64,000 bases of DNA from an uncultured Flavobacteriales bacterium (GTDB taxonomy: Bacteria; Bacteroidota; Bacteroidia; Flavobacteriales_E; Vicingaceae). The position numbers and the translations under genes are program-made. This document shows positions 43,800 through 52,495 of the stretch, one piece after another; position 1 is the first letter of the stretch, and each line of letters opens with the position of its first letter. The notes beneath the pieces are model-generated. The model saw nothing but the letters and a program-made list of their open reading frames with translations, was not told the DNA's origin and did not search any database. The DNA lies in assembly GCA_905479915.1 (NCBI GenBank), contig CAJQOH010000014.1, positions 1-64,000 of the forward strand, read 5' to 3'.

Positions 43800-44978
43800 T
43801 TATACCTTCTTGAATATTACGGATGAACTATTTCCTCCAAACCCTAAAGAGTTTGACAATACTGCATTGACTTCGTTTCTGTCATTCCATTGGGTTTCCG
43901 GTACTAACTTCGTTTCATTAATAGGGATGGAATAGTTTAGATTAGGGAATATCACATTGTTTTGTAATGCAAGCACAGCGTATACAGCCTCTATAGCTCC
44001 AGAAGCAGCTAAGGTATGTCCTGTGTATGCTTTTGTAGAACTAAATGGTGGCACTTTGTCTTTAAAGATATTTATGAATGCTGTTGATTCAGAAAGATCA
44101 TTGTTTGGAGTACCTGTTCCATGTGCATTGATGTAAGAGATGTCACTAGGGTTTAAGTTTGCTTTTTTTAATGCGCCTTCAACCGCAAGAGTAGCACCTT
44201 TACCATCTGGAGATGAGGCTGTTTGATGATAAGCGTCAGTAGTATTGCTCCATCCAACTAAAGAGGCTAGAGGCTTGTTGTTGGTGATGTCTAAGCTCTT
44301 CTTATTTTCTAACAAGATAAAACCACCACCTTCACCTAAATTTAACCCATTTCTATTGTCATCAAAAGGTTTTACCCATTCATCAGAATAGATCATTAAG
44401 GATCTGAACCCTTTTTCAGTAAAATTAGAAAAGCTATCAGAAGCACCAACCAATACACGGTCTAGTTTGTTTTGTTGCATTAAACGAGCCCCAAGCATAA
44501 TTGCATTTGCTCCAGAAGAACAAGCCGTAGAAATGGTATTGATGTATCCAGAAATACCAAGTTCTGCAGCAATACGCTCTGTTGTGTTCCCACTATCATG
44601 CGTGGTGATTAATGAGATGTCAGGATTTTGCTCATTTAATCGCTGTTCGTAATAAATTTCTGTATTGTCCATCCCACCAACAGAAGTACCTGAAATAATT
44701 CCGGTTCTTATTTGACTGTTGTGCTCATTGCCTTTCCAGGCTTCTTTTGCAGCAATTAAACCAAGTATAGATGTTCTAGAGATTGGTGCAGTAAGATTGT
44801 GTTGCTGAATTAACTCTTGATTACTTAATTTAACTTCTCCTGCTAATATTTCTTTTTCTGAAGGAAAGAATTGAAGTGGTTCAATTCCAGTCTTTTGATC
44901 CTTTAGTGATTGGTAGTTTTCTTCAGTATTTAGTCCAATAGCTGAGATTACGCCTACGCCTGTAATGTAAATGCTCAT
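43800..44978 (-). CDS. Beta-ketoacyl-ACP synthase (FabF-like, complete active site)
   Basis: The 392-residue protein has the complete KS triad: Cys153 in STACSSGANAIML, His286 in INAHGTGTPNN and His321 in KAYTGHTLAASGAIE. It elongates the ACP-bound chain by decarboxylative condensation with malonyl-ACP. As a partner to the adjacent chain-length factor it is the likely polyene elongase. Length and motifs are those of FabF. Confidence 0.9.
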   Translation of the reverse strand: MSIYITGVGVISAIGLNTEENYQSLKDQKTGIEPLQFFPSEKEILAGEVKLSNQELIQQHNLTAPISRTSILGLIAAKEAWKGNEHNSQIRTGIISGTSVGGMDNTEIYYEQRLNEQNPDISLITTHDSGNTTERIAAELGISGYINTISTACSSGANAIMLGARLMQQNKLDRVLVGASDSFSNFTEKGFRSLMIYSDEWVKPFDDNRNGLNLGEGGGFILLENKKSLDITNNKPLASLVGWSNTTDAYHQTASSPDGKGATLAVEGALKKANLNPSDISYINAHGTGTPNNDLSESTAFINIFKDKVPPFSSTKAYTGHTLAASGAIEAVYAVLALQNNVIFPNLNYSIPINETKLVPETQWNDRNEVNAVLSNSLGFGGNSSSVIFKKV

Positions 44979-45013
44979 GCAGTTGCTTGTTGGTTAAATT
45001 GAATAACTTGTAC

Positions 45014-45268
45014 TTACTTTTTGTTTTTAGAGATGTAATCAGCCATTGAATTAATGGTAGAAAAAATTTCTTTTCCTTCTTCTGGATTGGCTAATTCGAT
45101 ACCGTAATCATTTTCCATTAAAACGATTAATTCTAAAGCATCAATAGAATCCAAACCTAAACCTTCTCCAAAAAGAGCAGTATCATCATTAATATCTGAT
45201 ACGCTAATATCTTCTAGATTTAAGCGTTCAATAATCTGTTCTTTTAATGTTGCTTTTAAATTTTCCAT
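45014..45268 (-). CDS. Acyl carrier protein of the pigment cluster
   Basis: The 84-residue acidic helical protein has the phosphopantetheine site Ser41 in GLGLDSIDALELIVLMEN and is typical of ACPs in aryl-polyene clusters. The growing chain and the aryl starter are carried here. It is followed by a 35-bp gap to the FabF-like gene and preceded by 1 bp from the KS-like gene at 45270. Confidence 0.92.
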   Translation of the reverse strand: MENLKATLKEQIIERLNLEDISVSDINDDTALFGEGLGLDSIDALELIVLMENDYGIELANPEEGKEIFSTINSMADYISKNKK

Positions 45269-45269
45269 C

Positions 45270-45887
45270 TTAAACTCCTTTATAGATTTTATCTAATGTT
45301 TCTGTATTGAGCGGTAAATTTAGCTGTTTTAAATCTTTTTTAGTCACAAAAAAGAAGAAAGCTTCAATTTTATCTTCATTCACATTGATCCATCCGCCAA
45401 GTACCGCTTCTGCACTTTTTTTAATTAAAATATTGGCGTATTCTGCATAATATTTAGCATCAAAAAGATTTGACACTGTAAACATGTTTTCTCCATACCA
45501 CTTATTTCTTATGGCTATTTCTCCAATAAGAATGTTTGGTAAAGTATATACAAATAATGAAGGGCTTGGAATACCTCCATTGGCATATGATTCTTGAAAC
45601 TTAATGTCAGTAGCAGCACTAGATTTACTATTGGAAAACAACAAAGCAATATCATTTTCTCCATACTTGGATATTTCTGGATTTGCCTGTTTCATTAATT
45701 CTATTCCTAGAAAAGCTATTTTAGAAAGCTGATCCATTTTATGGAACTTGGAATACTTCAGGTCAAGAGAAAGATATATTGCTTTAATAACCTCGTCAAT
45801 AGGCATGGCCTCATAAGAGTTAGAAATAGTTCCATTGATCTTAATGGCGCTATTAGAAATATGGCAATATGAATTGATGTAGTTCAT
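45270..45887 (-). CDS. Short ketosynthase-like protein (N-terminal KS domain only)
   Basis: The 205-residue protein resembles the N-terminal half of ketosynthases (Ketoacyl-synt_2 type): IALLFSNSKSSAATDIKFQESY, SPSLFVYTLPNILIGEIAIRNKW and the closing LGGWINV strand. The catalytic Cys is absent (the region reads FTVSNLFDAKYY), and there is no His motif or second half. Similar short genes sit beside KS genes in aryl-polyene clusters; the role is unknown and may be regulatory or structural. It overlaps the next gene by one base. Confidence 0.7.
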   Translation of the reverse strand: MNYINSYCHISNSAIKINGTISNSYEAMPIDEVIKAIYLSLDLKYSKFHKMDQLSKIAFLGIELMKQANPEISKYGENDIALLFSNSKSSAATDIKFQESYANGGIPSPSLFVYTLPNILIGEIAIRNKWYGENMFTVSNLFDAKYYAEYANILIKKSAEAVLGGWINVNEDKIEAFFFFVTKKDLKQLNLPLNTETLDKIYKGV

Positions 45888-46972
45888 TAAATTTCTCTAA
45901 TAATAGCAGAAGCATTACAACCTCCAAAACCAGAGGCTGTTTTTAAAATAGTGTTTACTTCTTTGTTTAAATTTTCTGTAAGAATATTTATCCCACCAGA
46001 AGTGCCTTCGTTTTGAAAGCCTAAGCTCTGAACTAGGGTGTTGTTTCTGATGGATTGCATGCTTATTGCTGTTTCAATTAGTCCGGCAGCGCCAAGTGTA
46101 TGTCCAAAATACCCTTTAAGACTATTTAAGGGGATATTATTCATGTTAAGTCTTTCAAATGCTATAGACTCCATTTCATCATTAAATAGTGTTCCTGTGC
46201 CATGTGCAGAAATAAAGTCGATGTCTGCAGAAGGTATGTTGGCTAACTCTAATGTTTTTTGAATAGAACGATATAGTCCTTCTCCAGTTCTAGATGGACC
46301 AGATATGTGGTTAGCATCATTCGAAGAGGTTCCTTCAACAAATTCTAACGGCCCTTTTTTAAATGCTGAAGAGTCAGAAGATATTAAGACGCCAGCAGCA
46401 CCTTCACCAAGAGTAATCCCTTTTCTTTCTTTATCAAAAGGTTGACAAGGTTCGTTACTTACGGCATATAAGGATTGAAAACCAAACAATACAAAATCAC
46501 TAATAACATCTGCTCCAATCACAAAGGCATGTTTGTAGATGTTTGCTTGAATATAGTTGTGAGCAGTATTCATCGCTAAAACTCCAGAAATACAGGCATT
46601 AGAAATTACTAATGGAGTGTTTTGTAGGTTGTAGTCTTTTTTTAGTTTCTCAATTGAGTGTTGAATAGGGGTGTCAAGGTTTTCTTGAATATCAGCTTTA
46701 GTGGTACTGACAATAACTATCGTTTCCTTTAAATTAATAAGATTGGCCGAAGAGTCGCTAATAATTGAATCAAGACATTTAGCCAATAAAACATTAAACT
46801 TATTATTTTCGGGGATTGATTTGATTTTAGAAAGGTAAAGGTCTTCTTTGCCAACACCAATACCTTTGGATAAAGAGATTCCTGTTTCGTTTATACGAAC
46901 TCGTTCAAAGTTTTCGGTAGCAGATTCTCCTAAAGGAGAGATTATATTTTCGGAACCAATGTATGTTATCAT
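45887..46972 (-). CDS. Beta-ketoacyl-ACP synthase (second complete KS)
   Basis: The 361-residue protein has Cys127 in VISNACISGVLAM, His256 in ISAHGTGTLFND and His290 in GYFGHTLGAAGLIE, so the active site is complete. It is slightly shorter than FabF. It is the first gene of the minus-strand operon and may load or start the chain. The long upstream intergenic region (46973-47261) carries the promoters for this operon and the divergent signalling operon. Confidence 0.88.
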   Translation of the reverse strand: MITYIGSENIISPLGESATENFERVRINETGISLSKGIGVGKEDLYLSKIKSIPENNKFNVLLAKCLDSIISDSSANLINLKETIVIVSTTKADIQENLDTPIQHSIEKLKKDYNLQNTPLVISNACISGVLAMNTAHNYIQANIYKHAFVIGADVISDFVLFGFQSLYAVSNEPCQPFDKERKGITLGEGAAGVLISSDSSAFKKGPLEFVEGTSSNDANHISGPSRTGEGLYRSIQKTLELANIPSADIDFISAHGTGTLFNDEMESIAFERLNMNNIPLNSLKGYFGHTLGAAGLIETAISMQSIRNNTLVQSLGFQNEGTSGGINILTENLNKEVNTILKTASGFGGCNASAIIREI

Positions 46973-47261
46973 TTTTTAATTAAAGTTGATAAAAGTAAAT
47001 AAAAAAGAGGTGCTCAATTTGATAAACTCTCGATTTTTTTATCGGTATTGTGTATAATAGAAGTTGCTTTATTAATCAAATATTTAGTTGGATGGGGCTT
47101 AGTTTGTAAGGGATGTTTTCAAATAATTTACACATCTGTATTTACACATATCTCATGATAGTATTAACCCTTAAGTTTAGATATTTCATTTCCGGAAAAA
47201 TCCCAAAATGAAACTTGACTGATATATTTTACGTACTTTAACAAGATTAAACACAAGAATT
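46973..47261. other. Divergent intergenic region
   Basis: This 289-bp AT-rich stretch lies between the pigment operon (minus) and the NtrC-H-NOX operon (plus). It holds no gene. A Bacteroidota-like promoter for the plus strand is visible near its right end. I found no clear -24/-12 (sigma-54) sequence. Confidence 0.7.
47214..47242 (+). promoter_or_regulatory. Probable promoter of the NtrC/H-NOX operon
   Basis: CTTGAC at 47214 and TACGTACTTTAAC (-7 like) ending near 47242 are about 16 bp apart, followed 20 bp later by the ATG. Confidence 0.4.
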
Positions 47262-48599
47262 ATGGCCAATTTTAAAATATTTATTGCAGAAGATGACGTT
47301 TGGTACAGTGAGATACTAAGGTATCACTTAGAACTAAATCCGGAGTATGAAGTTAAAACGTTTGATTCTGGGAAAAAATTGATAAAAGCACTGCATGAGA
47401 AACCTGATGTAGTAACATTGGATTACTCTCTTCCTGACACAAATGGTAAAAAACTATTGTCCTTTTTAAAAAAAGAATCTCCAGAAACACAGGTTGTTAT
47501 TATTTCTGGGCAAGACGATATTTCAACTGCTGTTCAACTGTTAAAAGATGGAGCATATGATTATTTGGTTAAAGATGATGATACAAAAGATAGAATTTGG
47601 CAAACGATTTTACACATTAGAGAAAATGCAAGTCTAAAAAATGAGATTAATCATTTAAAAACGGAAGTTCAGAAGAAGTATGATTTTTCAAAATCAATAA
47701 AAGGCAATAGCCCTGGTATTAAAAAAGTATTTAGCTTAATAGAAAAAGCGGTTACCAATAATATTACTGTATCCATTACTGGAGAAACAGGAACAGGAAA
47801 AGAAGTTATTGCAAAGGCAATTCATTACAATTCAGAGCGAAAAAAAGAACCATTTGTTGCAATTAATGTAACAGCAATTCCATCAGAATTAATAGAGAGC
47901 GAATTGTTTGGTCATGAAAGAGGGGCTTTTACAGGTGCACAAACTAGGAGGAAAGGTAAGTTTGAAGAAGCTGGTAAAGGAACTATTTTTTTAGATGAAA
48001 TAGGCGAGATGGATGCCGGGATGCAAAGTAAGCTATTAAGAGTACTACAAGAAAGGGAAGTGGTTAGAATAGGCGGGAATGAAACAGTAAAATTGAGATG
48101 TAGAGTTATTGTGGCAACCCATAGAGATTTATTGGTAGAAGTTAAGAAAGGAAATTTCAGACAAGATTTATATTACCGTTTATTAGGTTTGCCAGTAGAA
48201 TTGCCACCACTAAGAGCTAGAAAAGAAGATGTTTTAATTTTGGCGAAACATTTTATTGAAGAGTTTGCTAAAGAAAATGGAATATCTCCTAAAAAACTCT
48301 CAGAAAAAGCAAATCAAAAACTATTAGGATATAGCTATCCAGGTAATATTAGAGAGTTAAAAGCAGTTATTGAGCTATCTACTGTATTGGCTGATGGAGA
48401 TGAAATAGAAGCTGTAAATATTAATTTTCCATCATCAGACCCTTTAGCAGATTTAACCTTAGAAGAAAAATCATTGAAAGAATATAATAATGTAATCATT
48501 AAACATTTTCTAAATAAATACGATAACAATGTGGTGGAAGCTGCAAAAGCCTTAGATATAGGAAAGTCTACAATTTATAGAATGTTAAAAGAAAATTAA
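47262..48599 (+). CDS. Sigma-54-dependent response regulator (NtrC family)
   Basis: The 445-residue protein has a receiver (about 3-120; FIAEDDVWYSEIL, VVTLDYSLPDTNG with phosphoacceptor Asp, IISGQ, YDYLVKDD), an AAA+ domain (about 140-380; Walker A GETGTGKE, the sigma-54 contact motif GAFTGA, Walker B region GTIFLDEIGEMD) and a Fis-type helix-turn-helix (VVEAAKALDIGKSTIYRML). It activates sigma-54 promoters after phosphorylation. The H-NOX-associated kinase in the same operon is its most likely phosphodonor. Its gene is 12 bp before the H-NOX gene. Confidence 0.93.
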   Translation: MANFKIFIAEDDVWYSEILRYHLELNPEYEVKTFDSGKKLIKALHEKPDVVTLDYSLPDTNGKKLLSFLKKESPETQVVIISGQDDISTAVQLLKDGAYDYLVKDDDTKDRIWQTILHIRENASLKNEINHLKTEVQKKYDFSKSIKGNSPGIKKVFSLIEKAVTNNITVSITGETGTGKEVIAKAIHYNSERKKEPFVAINVTAIPSELIESELFGHERGAFTGAQTRRKGKFEEAGKGTIFLDEIGEMDAGMQSKLLRVLQEREVVRIGGNETVKLRCRVIVATHRDLLVEVKKGNFRQDLYYRLLGLPVELPPLRARKEDVLILAKHFIEEFAKENGISPKKLSEKANQKLLGYSYPGNIRELKAVIELSTVLADGDEIEAVNINFPSSDPLADLTLEEKSLKEYNNVIIKHFLNKYDNNVVEAAKALDIGKSTIYRMLKEN

Positions 48600-48611
48600 A
48601 ATATAGAAATT

Positions 48612-49151
48612 ATGAAAGGAATTGTATTTACAGAGTTTTTAGAGCTAGTTGAAGATAAATTTGGTCTTGAAGTAGTGAATCAAATTATAGATGGTTGTGA
48701 ATTGGATACTGACGGAGTTTACACTTCTGTGGGGACATATAGCCATAAGGACATGTTTAAAATGGTTGCCAAACTATCAGAACTTCAAAATATACCGGTA
48801 CCAGATTTATTGCAAATTTATGGCGAATACTTTTTTGATGTGTTGAGTAAAGGTTATCCTCAATTTATGGATCAACCAAACTCTTTCGTCTTTTTAGAAT
48901 CTATAGACAATTACATTCATCCGGAAGTGTTAAAACTTTATCCAGAAGCTGAATTACCATCATTTGATGCTAAAATGAATAGTGAGAATGAAATGACATT
49001 ACTGTATCAATCATCAAGAAAAATGTCTGACTTTGCCGTTGGTTTAATTAAAGGAGCAGCTGGCTATTTCAATGAAGAAGTAATAGTTGAAAAAGAATTG
49101 AAGGATGGGGATGGAGAAAAAGTTATGCTTAATATTAAAAAGATTGGATAG
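48612..49151 (+). CDS. H-NOX haem nitric-oxide sensor
   Basis: The 179-residue protein has the haem-pocket residues of the H-NOX family: proximal His103 (NYIHPEVLKLYP), the conserved Pro116 and the YxSxR motif at 132-136 (LYQSSRKM). The length is standard. It binds NO on ferrous haem and controls a partner. Located between an NtrC regulator and an H-NOX-associated kinase, it should inhibit or activate that kinase. The kinase gene overlaps it. Confidence 0.93.
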   Translation: MKGIVFTEFLELVEDKFGLEVVNQIIDGCELDTDGVYTSVGTYSHKDMFKMVAKLSELQNIPVPDLLQIYGEYFFDVLSKGYPQFMDQPNSFVFLESIDNYIHPEVLKLYPEAELPSFDAKMNSENEMTLLYQSSRKMSDFAVGLIKGAAGYFNEEVIVEKELKDGDGEKVMLNIKKIG

Positions 49152-51459
49152 GGACAAAGAAATAGAAAATTTAAAAAAGGCACTTAAGCGACAAAAGTTA
49201 GCTAGAAAAGAAGCTGAAAAGATACTCGAGAAAAAGAGTATGAAGTTGTACAATTCTAATCAGAAACTTACAGAGTTAATTGCGAATACCAATCGATTTC
49301 CAGAAGAGAACCCTTCTCCTGTATTGCGTTTTTCAGCTCAAGGGCATGTTTTAATGTACAACAATAAAGCAGGTAAAAAAATTATTGACTTCCTTGACAA
49401 AGCATCCAATACCACTAAAAAGAAATATTTTTTGGGTCAGTTGGAATACTCGTTTAATGAGCAAAAGAATTTTCAGTTTGAATTGGCAGTCGATGATTCC
49501 TTTTTCCTAATTAATGCCGTACCATTTCAGTCAACCAATTATGTTAATATCTACGCAAATGATATAACAGCTATAAAAAAAGCAAATGAAGCAGTTAAGC
49601 AAAGTGAGGGGAAATATCGAGGTGTAATTGAAAACTTGAATTTAGGAATACTGGAAGTGGACAATAATGACAAAATAATAAAAGCATATCCTCAATTCTG
49701 TTCACTTATAGGTTACACTGAAGCCGAGTTGCTCGGCAAATCACCCACGGAGTTATTCTTAGATAAATTATCTAGAAAGATAATGGAAAGAGAAAATGAA
49801 GGTCGATTAAAAGGAAATTCTAGTGTTTATGAAGTTCCCTTAATAAAAAAGAATGGTGATGTAGTTTGGGTAATTATTAGTGGTGCACCATTTTATAATT
49901 CTGATGGAATGCTAGAAGGAACAGTTGGTATTCATTTGGACATTACTGAAAGAAGAATAATGGAGGCTGACCTAAGAGAAGCCAAATTAAAAGCAGAAGA
50001 ATTAAATGAAATAAAAGAAATGTTTTTGGCCAACATGAGTCATGAAATTAGAACTCCCATGAATGCAATAGTTGGAATGTCGGAACTGCTTTCTCAATCC
50101 AATTTGGATGAAACTCAGTCTAAATATTTATCCGCCATAAGTTCTTCATCAAAAAACTTACTGGTTCTAATTAATGACTTGCTCGATTTTTCAAAAATTG
50201 AATCGGGTAATTTATCTTTAGAGATGGCTGAGTTTAACTTGAACAAGTTGATAACAAAAACTATTGAAACAGTTAGTTTAAAAGCTGATGATAATGGTGT
50301 AGATATTGTTTGTGAAATGGACCCTATACTTCCTAAAATGTTGAATGGAGATTCTACAAGGTTAGGGCAAGTTCTACTAAACCTATTAAGTAATGCCGTT
50401 AAATTTACAATAAATGGATCAGTTAAAACTACTGTAAAAGCAACTAGAACTAAAGATGATACATATCAAATAACGTTTGTTGTTAAAGACGAAGGTATAG
50501 GAATTCCAAAAGAAGAGTTAGGGAATATTTTTAATGATTTTTCACAAGCTACAGCATCTACAACAAGACTTTATGGAGGAACAGGATTAGGACTTTCTAT
50601 AAGTCAAAAAATAGTTCGTTTAATGGGAGGAGAACTGGAAGTGGAAAGTGAGTTAAATAAGGGCTCAGAGTTTTTCTTTAGTATTGAGCTGGAAGGTGTT
50701 GATATTGATAATGCAGCGTATGAATTGAGCGACAACTACAGCATTGAAGAAGATTTTAATCAAAGTAAAATACTTCTAGTAGAAGATAACCCAGTAAACA
50801 GCTTGATGGCAACAACAATTCTTGAAAAATGGAATTGTAGGGTTGATTTGGCTGAAAATGGAATAGAGTCTATTGAAAAACTAAACTTAAAATCCTACGA
50901 TCTTATTTTAATGGATATGACCATGCCTAAAATGGGAGGGATAGAAGCATCACAAATCATTAGAAAAGAATTAAAAATTGAAACACCTATAATTGCATTA
51001 ACTGCCAATGCAATTAAAGGAGATCTTGAAAAATGCGTAGCAGCTGGAATGGATGATTACTTATCTAAACCTTATCATCAAATCGATTTGAATCGAGTGC
51101 TAACCAAATGGATAGAGCCTAATAAGGAGATTGTTAAAGAGTCACTAATAAACTTGTCTAAGCTAGAAGAGATGGGAGATCCAGATTTTTTAGAAAAAAT
51201 GTTGAATTTGTTTTTGGTTGAAGCAGGAAAAGATATAACGATAATTAAGAAAGCCATTGAGCAATCTGACTTTGATCAAATTCGTTCAACAGCTCATAAA
51301 ATGAAACCATCAATAAATTACATATGCATTGCTCGATTGTTTGAAGAAGTTAAAGCAATTGAAGTAACTGAAACGAATGATATTTCTTATTTGGATAGAG
51401 TTTCCTCGTTTGTTCAAGATCTTGAATTGGTTTTAAAACAATTAAATCAACGTAAATAG
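49105..51459 (+). CDS. H-NOX-associated hybrid histidine kinase (PAS-HisKA-HATPase-REC-HPt)
   Basis: The 784-residue cytosolic protein has an N-terminal coiled coil (EIENLKKALKRQKLARKEAEKIL), two PAS-like domains (about 55-155 and 165-290), HisKA with His313 (ANMSHEIRTPMN), a HATPase domain (NLLSNAVKFT, GTGLGLSISQKI), a receiver (Asp604 in LILMDMTMPKMGG) and an HPt domain (His731 in STAHKMKPS). No membrane helix is seen. ATG 49105 overlaps H-NOX by 47 bp; a TTG at 49144 (then DRDKEIEN) would overlap by only 8 bp and is a realistic alternative. It should be regulated by the H-NOX protein. Confidence 0.9.
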   Translation: MGMEKKLCLILKRLDRDKEIENLKKALKRQKLARKEAEKILEKKSMKLYNSNQKLTELIANTNRFPEENPSPVLRFSAQGHVLMYNNKAGKKIIDFLDKASNTTKKKYFLGQLEYSFNEQKNFQFELAVDDSFFLINAVPFQSTNYVNIYANDITAIKKANEAVKQSEGKYRGVIENLNLGILEVDNNDKIIKAYPQFCSLIGYTEAELLGKSPTELFLDKLSRKIMERENEGRLKGNSSVYEVPLIKKNGDVVWVIISGAPFYNSDGMLEGTVGIHLDITERRIMEADLREAKLKAEELNEIKEMFLANMSHEIRTPMNAIVGMSELLSQSNLDETQSKYLSAISSSSKNLLVLINDLLDFSKIESGNLSLEMAEFNLNKLITKTIETVSLKADDNGVDIVCEMDPILPKMLNGDSTRLGQVLLNLLSNAVKFTINGSVKTTVKATRTKDDTYQITFVVKDEGIGIPKEELGNIFNDFSQATASTTRLYGGTGLGLSISQKIVRLMGGELEVESELNKGSEFFFSIELEGVDIDNAAYELSDNYSIEEDFNQSKILLVEDNPVNSLMATTILEKWNCRVDLAENGIESIEKLNLKSYDLILMDMTMPKMGGIEASQIIRKELKIETPIIALTANAIKGDLEKCVAAGMDDYLSKPYHQIDLNRVLTKWIEPNKEIVKESLINLSKLEEMGDPDFLEKMLNLFLVEAGKDITIIKKAIEQSDFDQIRSTAHKMKPSINYICIARLFEEVKAIEVTETNDISYLDRVSSFVQDLELVLKQLNQRK

Positions 51460-51518
51460 TTCCCAAAATAGGAAAAACCTTTCCCTTTTTAGAACACATA
51501 AAAACAACAAATTAACGT

Positions 51519-51549
51519 AACCATCTCATAAACAGGTGGTTTTGTTTTT
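51519..51549 (+). terminator. Intrinsic terminator of the NtrC/H-NOX/kinase operon
   Basis: AACCATCT / AGGTGGTT (one G-U pair) with a 7-nt loop, followed by TTGTTTTTT. A weaker hairpin (GGAAAAACCTTTCC) is at about 51470. Confidence 0.7.
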
Positions 51550-51593
51550 TGGAACGCTTTAGGTAAATGTAGGTTTGAATTAAAACTTATATT

Positions 51594-51977
51594 ATGAAAA
51601 AGAAAAAAGTATTCCTCATCAGTTTCAATCAGCTTACTACTGATTTTTGGAAACAGCACTTGAATTTTGAAAATGCTCAATTAAGACACTGGACTAATCC
51701 GGAGCACGGAATTAATAACATAAGTACTGTTTGGCCAGATGTAATAATTATAGACAGTTATTTTGCTAGTGAATCTTACAAAGATGCTTTGAGAAGAATC
51801 TTAAAGTTAAACACCAATCATAAAATATTTTGTTTATCGCCACTTCCAAAGGCTCACGATAAAACAGTTTTTATCGATAAAAGACTTTCTATTTCAAAAT
51901 TAGATGAAGAAGTACTTAGTCAAATCAATGCAGCAATGAAGCCTGCAGAAACAAATCAATTAAAACAAACCGCTTAA
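51594..51977 (+). CDS. Degenerate receiver-like protein
   Basis: The 127-residue protein has a receiver-like alternation of strands and helices: KKVFLISFN (no acidic pair), PDVIIIDSYFASES (Asp in the phosphoacceptor position) and KIFCLSPLPKA. The acidic pair of a true receiver is missing, so phosphorylation is doubtful; it may act as a pseudo-receiver binding partner. It is the first gene after the terminator of the H-NOX operon and 11 bp before the next gene, so it heads the exopolysaccharide operon. Confidence 0.6.
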   Translation: MKKKKVFLISFNQLTTDFWKQHLNFENAQLRHWTNPEHGINNISTVWPDVIIIDSYFASESYKDALRRILKLNTNHKIFCLSPLPKAHDKTVFIDKRLSISKLDEEVLSQINAAMKPAETNQLKQTA

Positions 51978-51988
51978 AACTTATTGTT

Positions 51989-52459
51989 ATGAAAAAGTCA
52001 CCAAAAATATTTATAGTTGAAGATGATGCATTTTATGCCAACCTTCTTAAAAATGAAATTGTTAAAAATAGATTAGGAAAAGTAGAATCTTTCTCAACTG
52101 GAGAGGCTTTTATGGACAATCTTTTTAAAATGCCAGACATCGTGCTGTTAGATCACAATTTAGGATCTATGGAAGGAGTAGATATTTTAAAAAAGATTAA
52201 ATCTATTAACCCAAACATTCAAGTTATTCTATTATCTGCACAAGAAAAAATGCGTATAGCCATTACTTCTCTTAAATACGGTGCTTACGATTATGTAGAA
52301 AAAAATGACTTTGCATTTGACCGAATCAAAGCATTGATTAAAAGGATTGCAAAATTCAATCAAATAGTTGAAGAACACAGACAATTCAAAGTTGCAAAAA
52401 TTGTTTTTACCAGCTTAGTAACCATCATTCTTTCTATAGCTATATACATGCAGTTTTAA
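51989..52459 (+). CDS. Membrane-anchored stand-alone response regulator receiver
   Basis: The 156-residue protein has a complete receiver domain (FIVEDDAFYANLL, IVLLDHNLGSMEG, ILLSAQ, YDYVEKND) followed by a short basic linker and one C-terminal membrane helix (VFTSLVTIILSIAIYMQF). There is no output domain. The sequence resembles the receiver of the NtrC-type regulator at 47262. A receiver tethered to the inner membrane is unusual and could act directly on the export machinery encoded next door, for example the Wzc-like protein (inference). Confidence 0.8.
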   Translation: MKKSPKIFIVEDDAFYANLLKNEIVKNRLGKVESFSTGEAFMDNLFKMPDIVLLDHNLGSMEGVDILKKIKSINPNIQVILLSAQEKMRIAITSLKYGAYDYVEKNDFAFDRIKALIKRIAKFNQIVEEHRQFKVAKIVFTSLVTIILSIAIYMQF

Positions 52460-52495
52460 AACACTTTTAGACCAGACCAATTAATACCAGAAACC

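Noticed and set aside
28667-46972. Carotenoid cluster because of the phytoene-desaturase-like enzyme
   Set aside because: No phytoene synthase or cyclase is present; the KS/CLF/ACP/dehydratase/LolA/MMPL set points to an aryl-polyene or flexirubin.
51541-51575. Possible -24/-12 promoter before the export operon
   Set aside because: A GG is present near -24 but the GC of the -12 box is missing, so I could not support sigma-54 control of the export genes from sequence.
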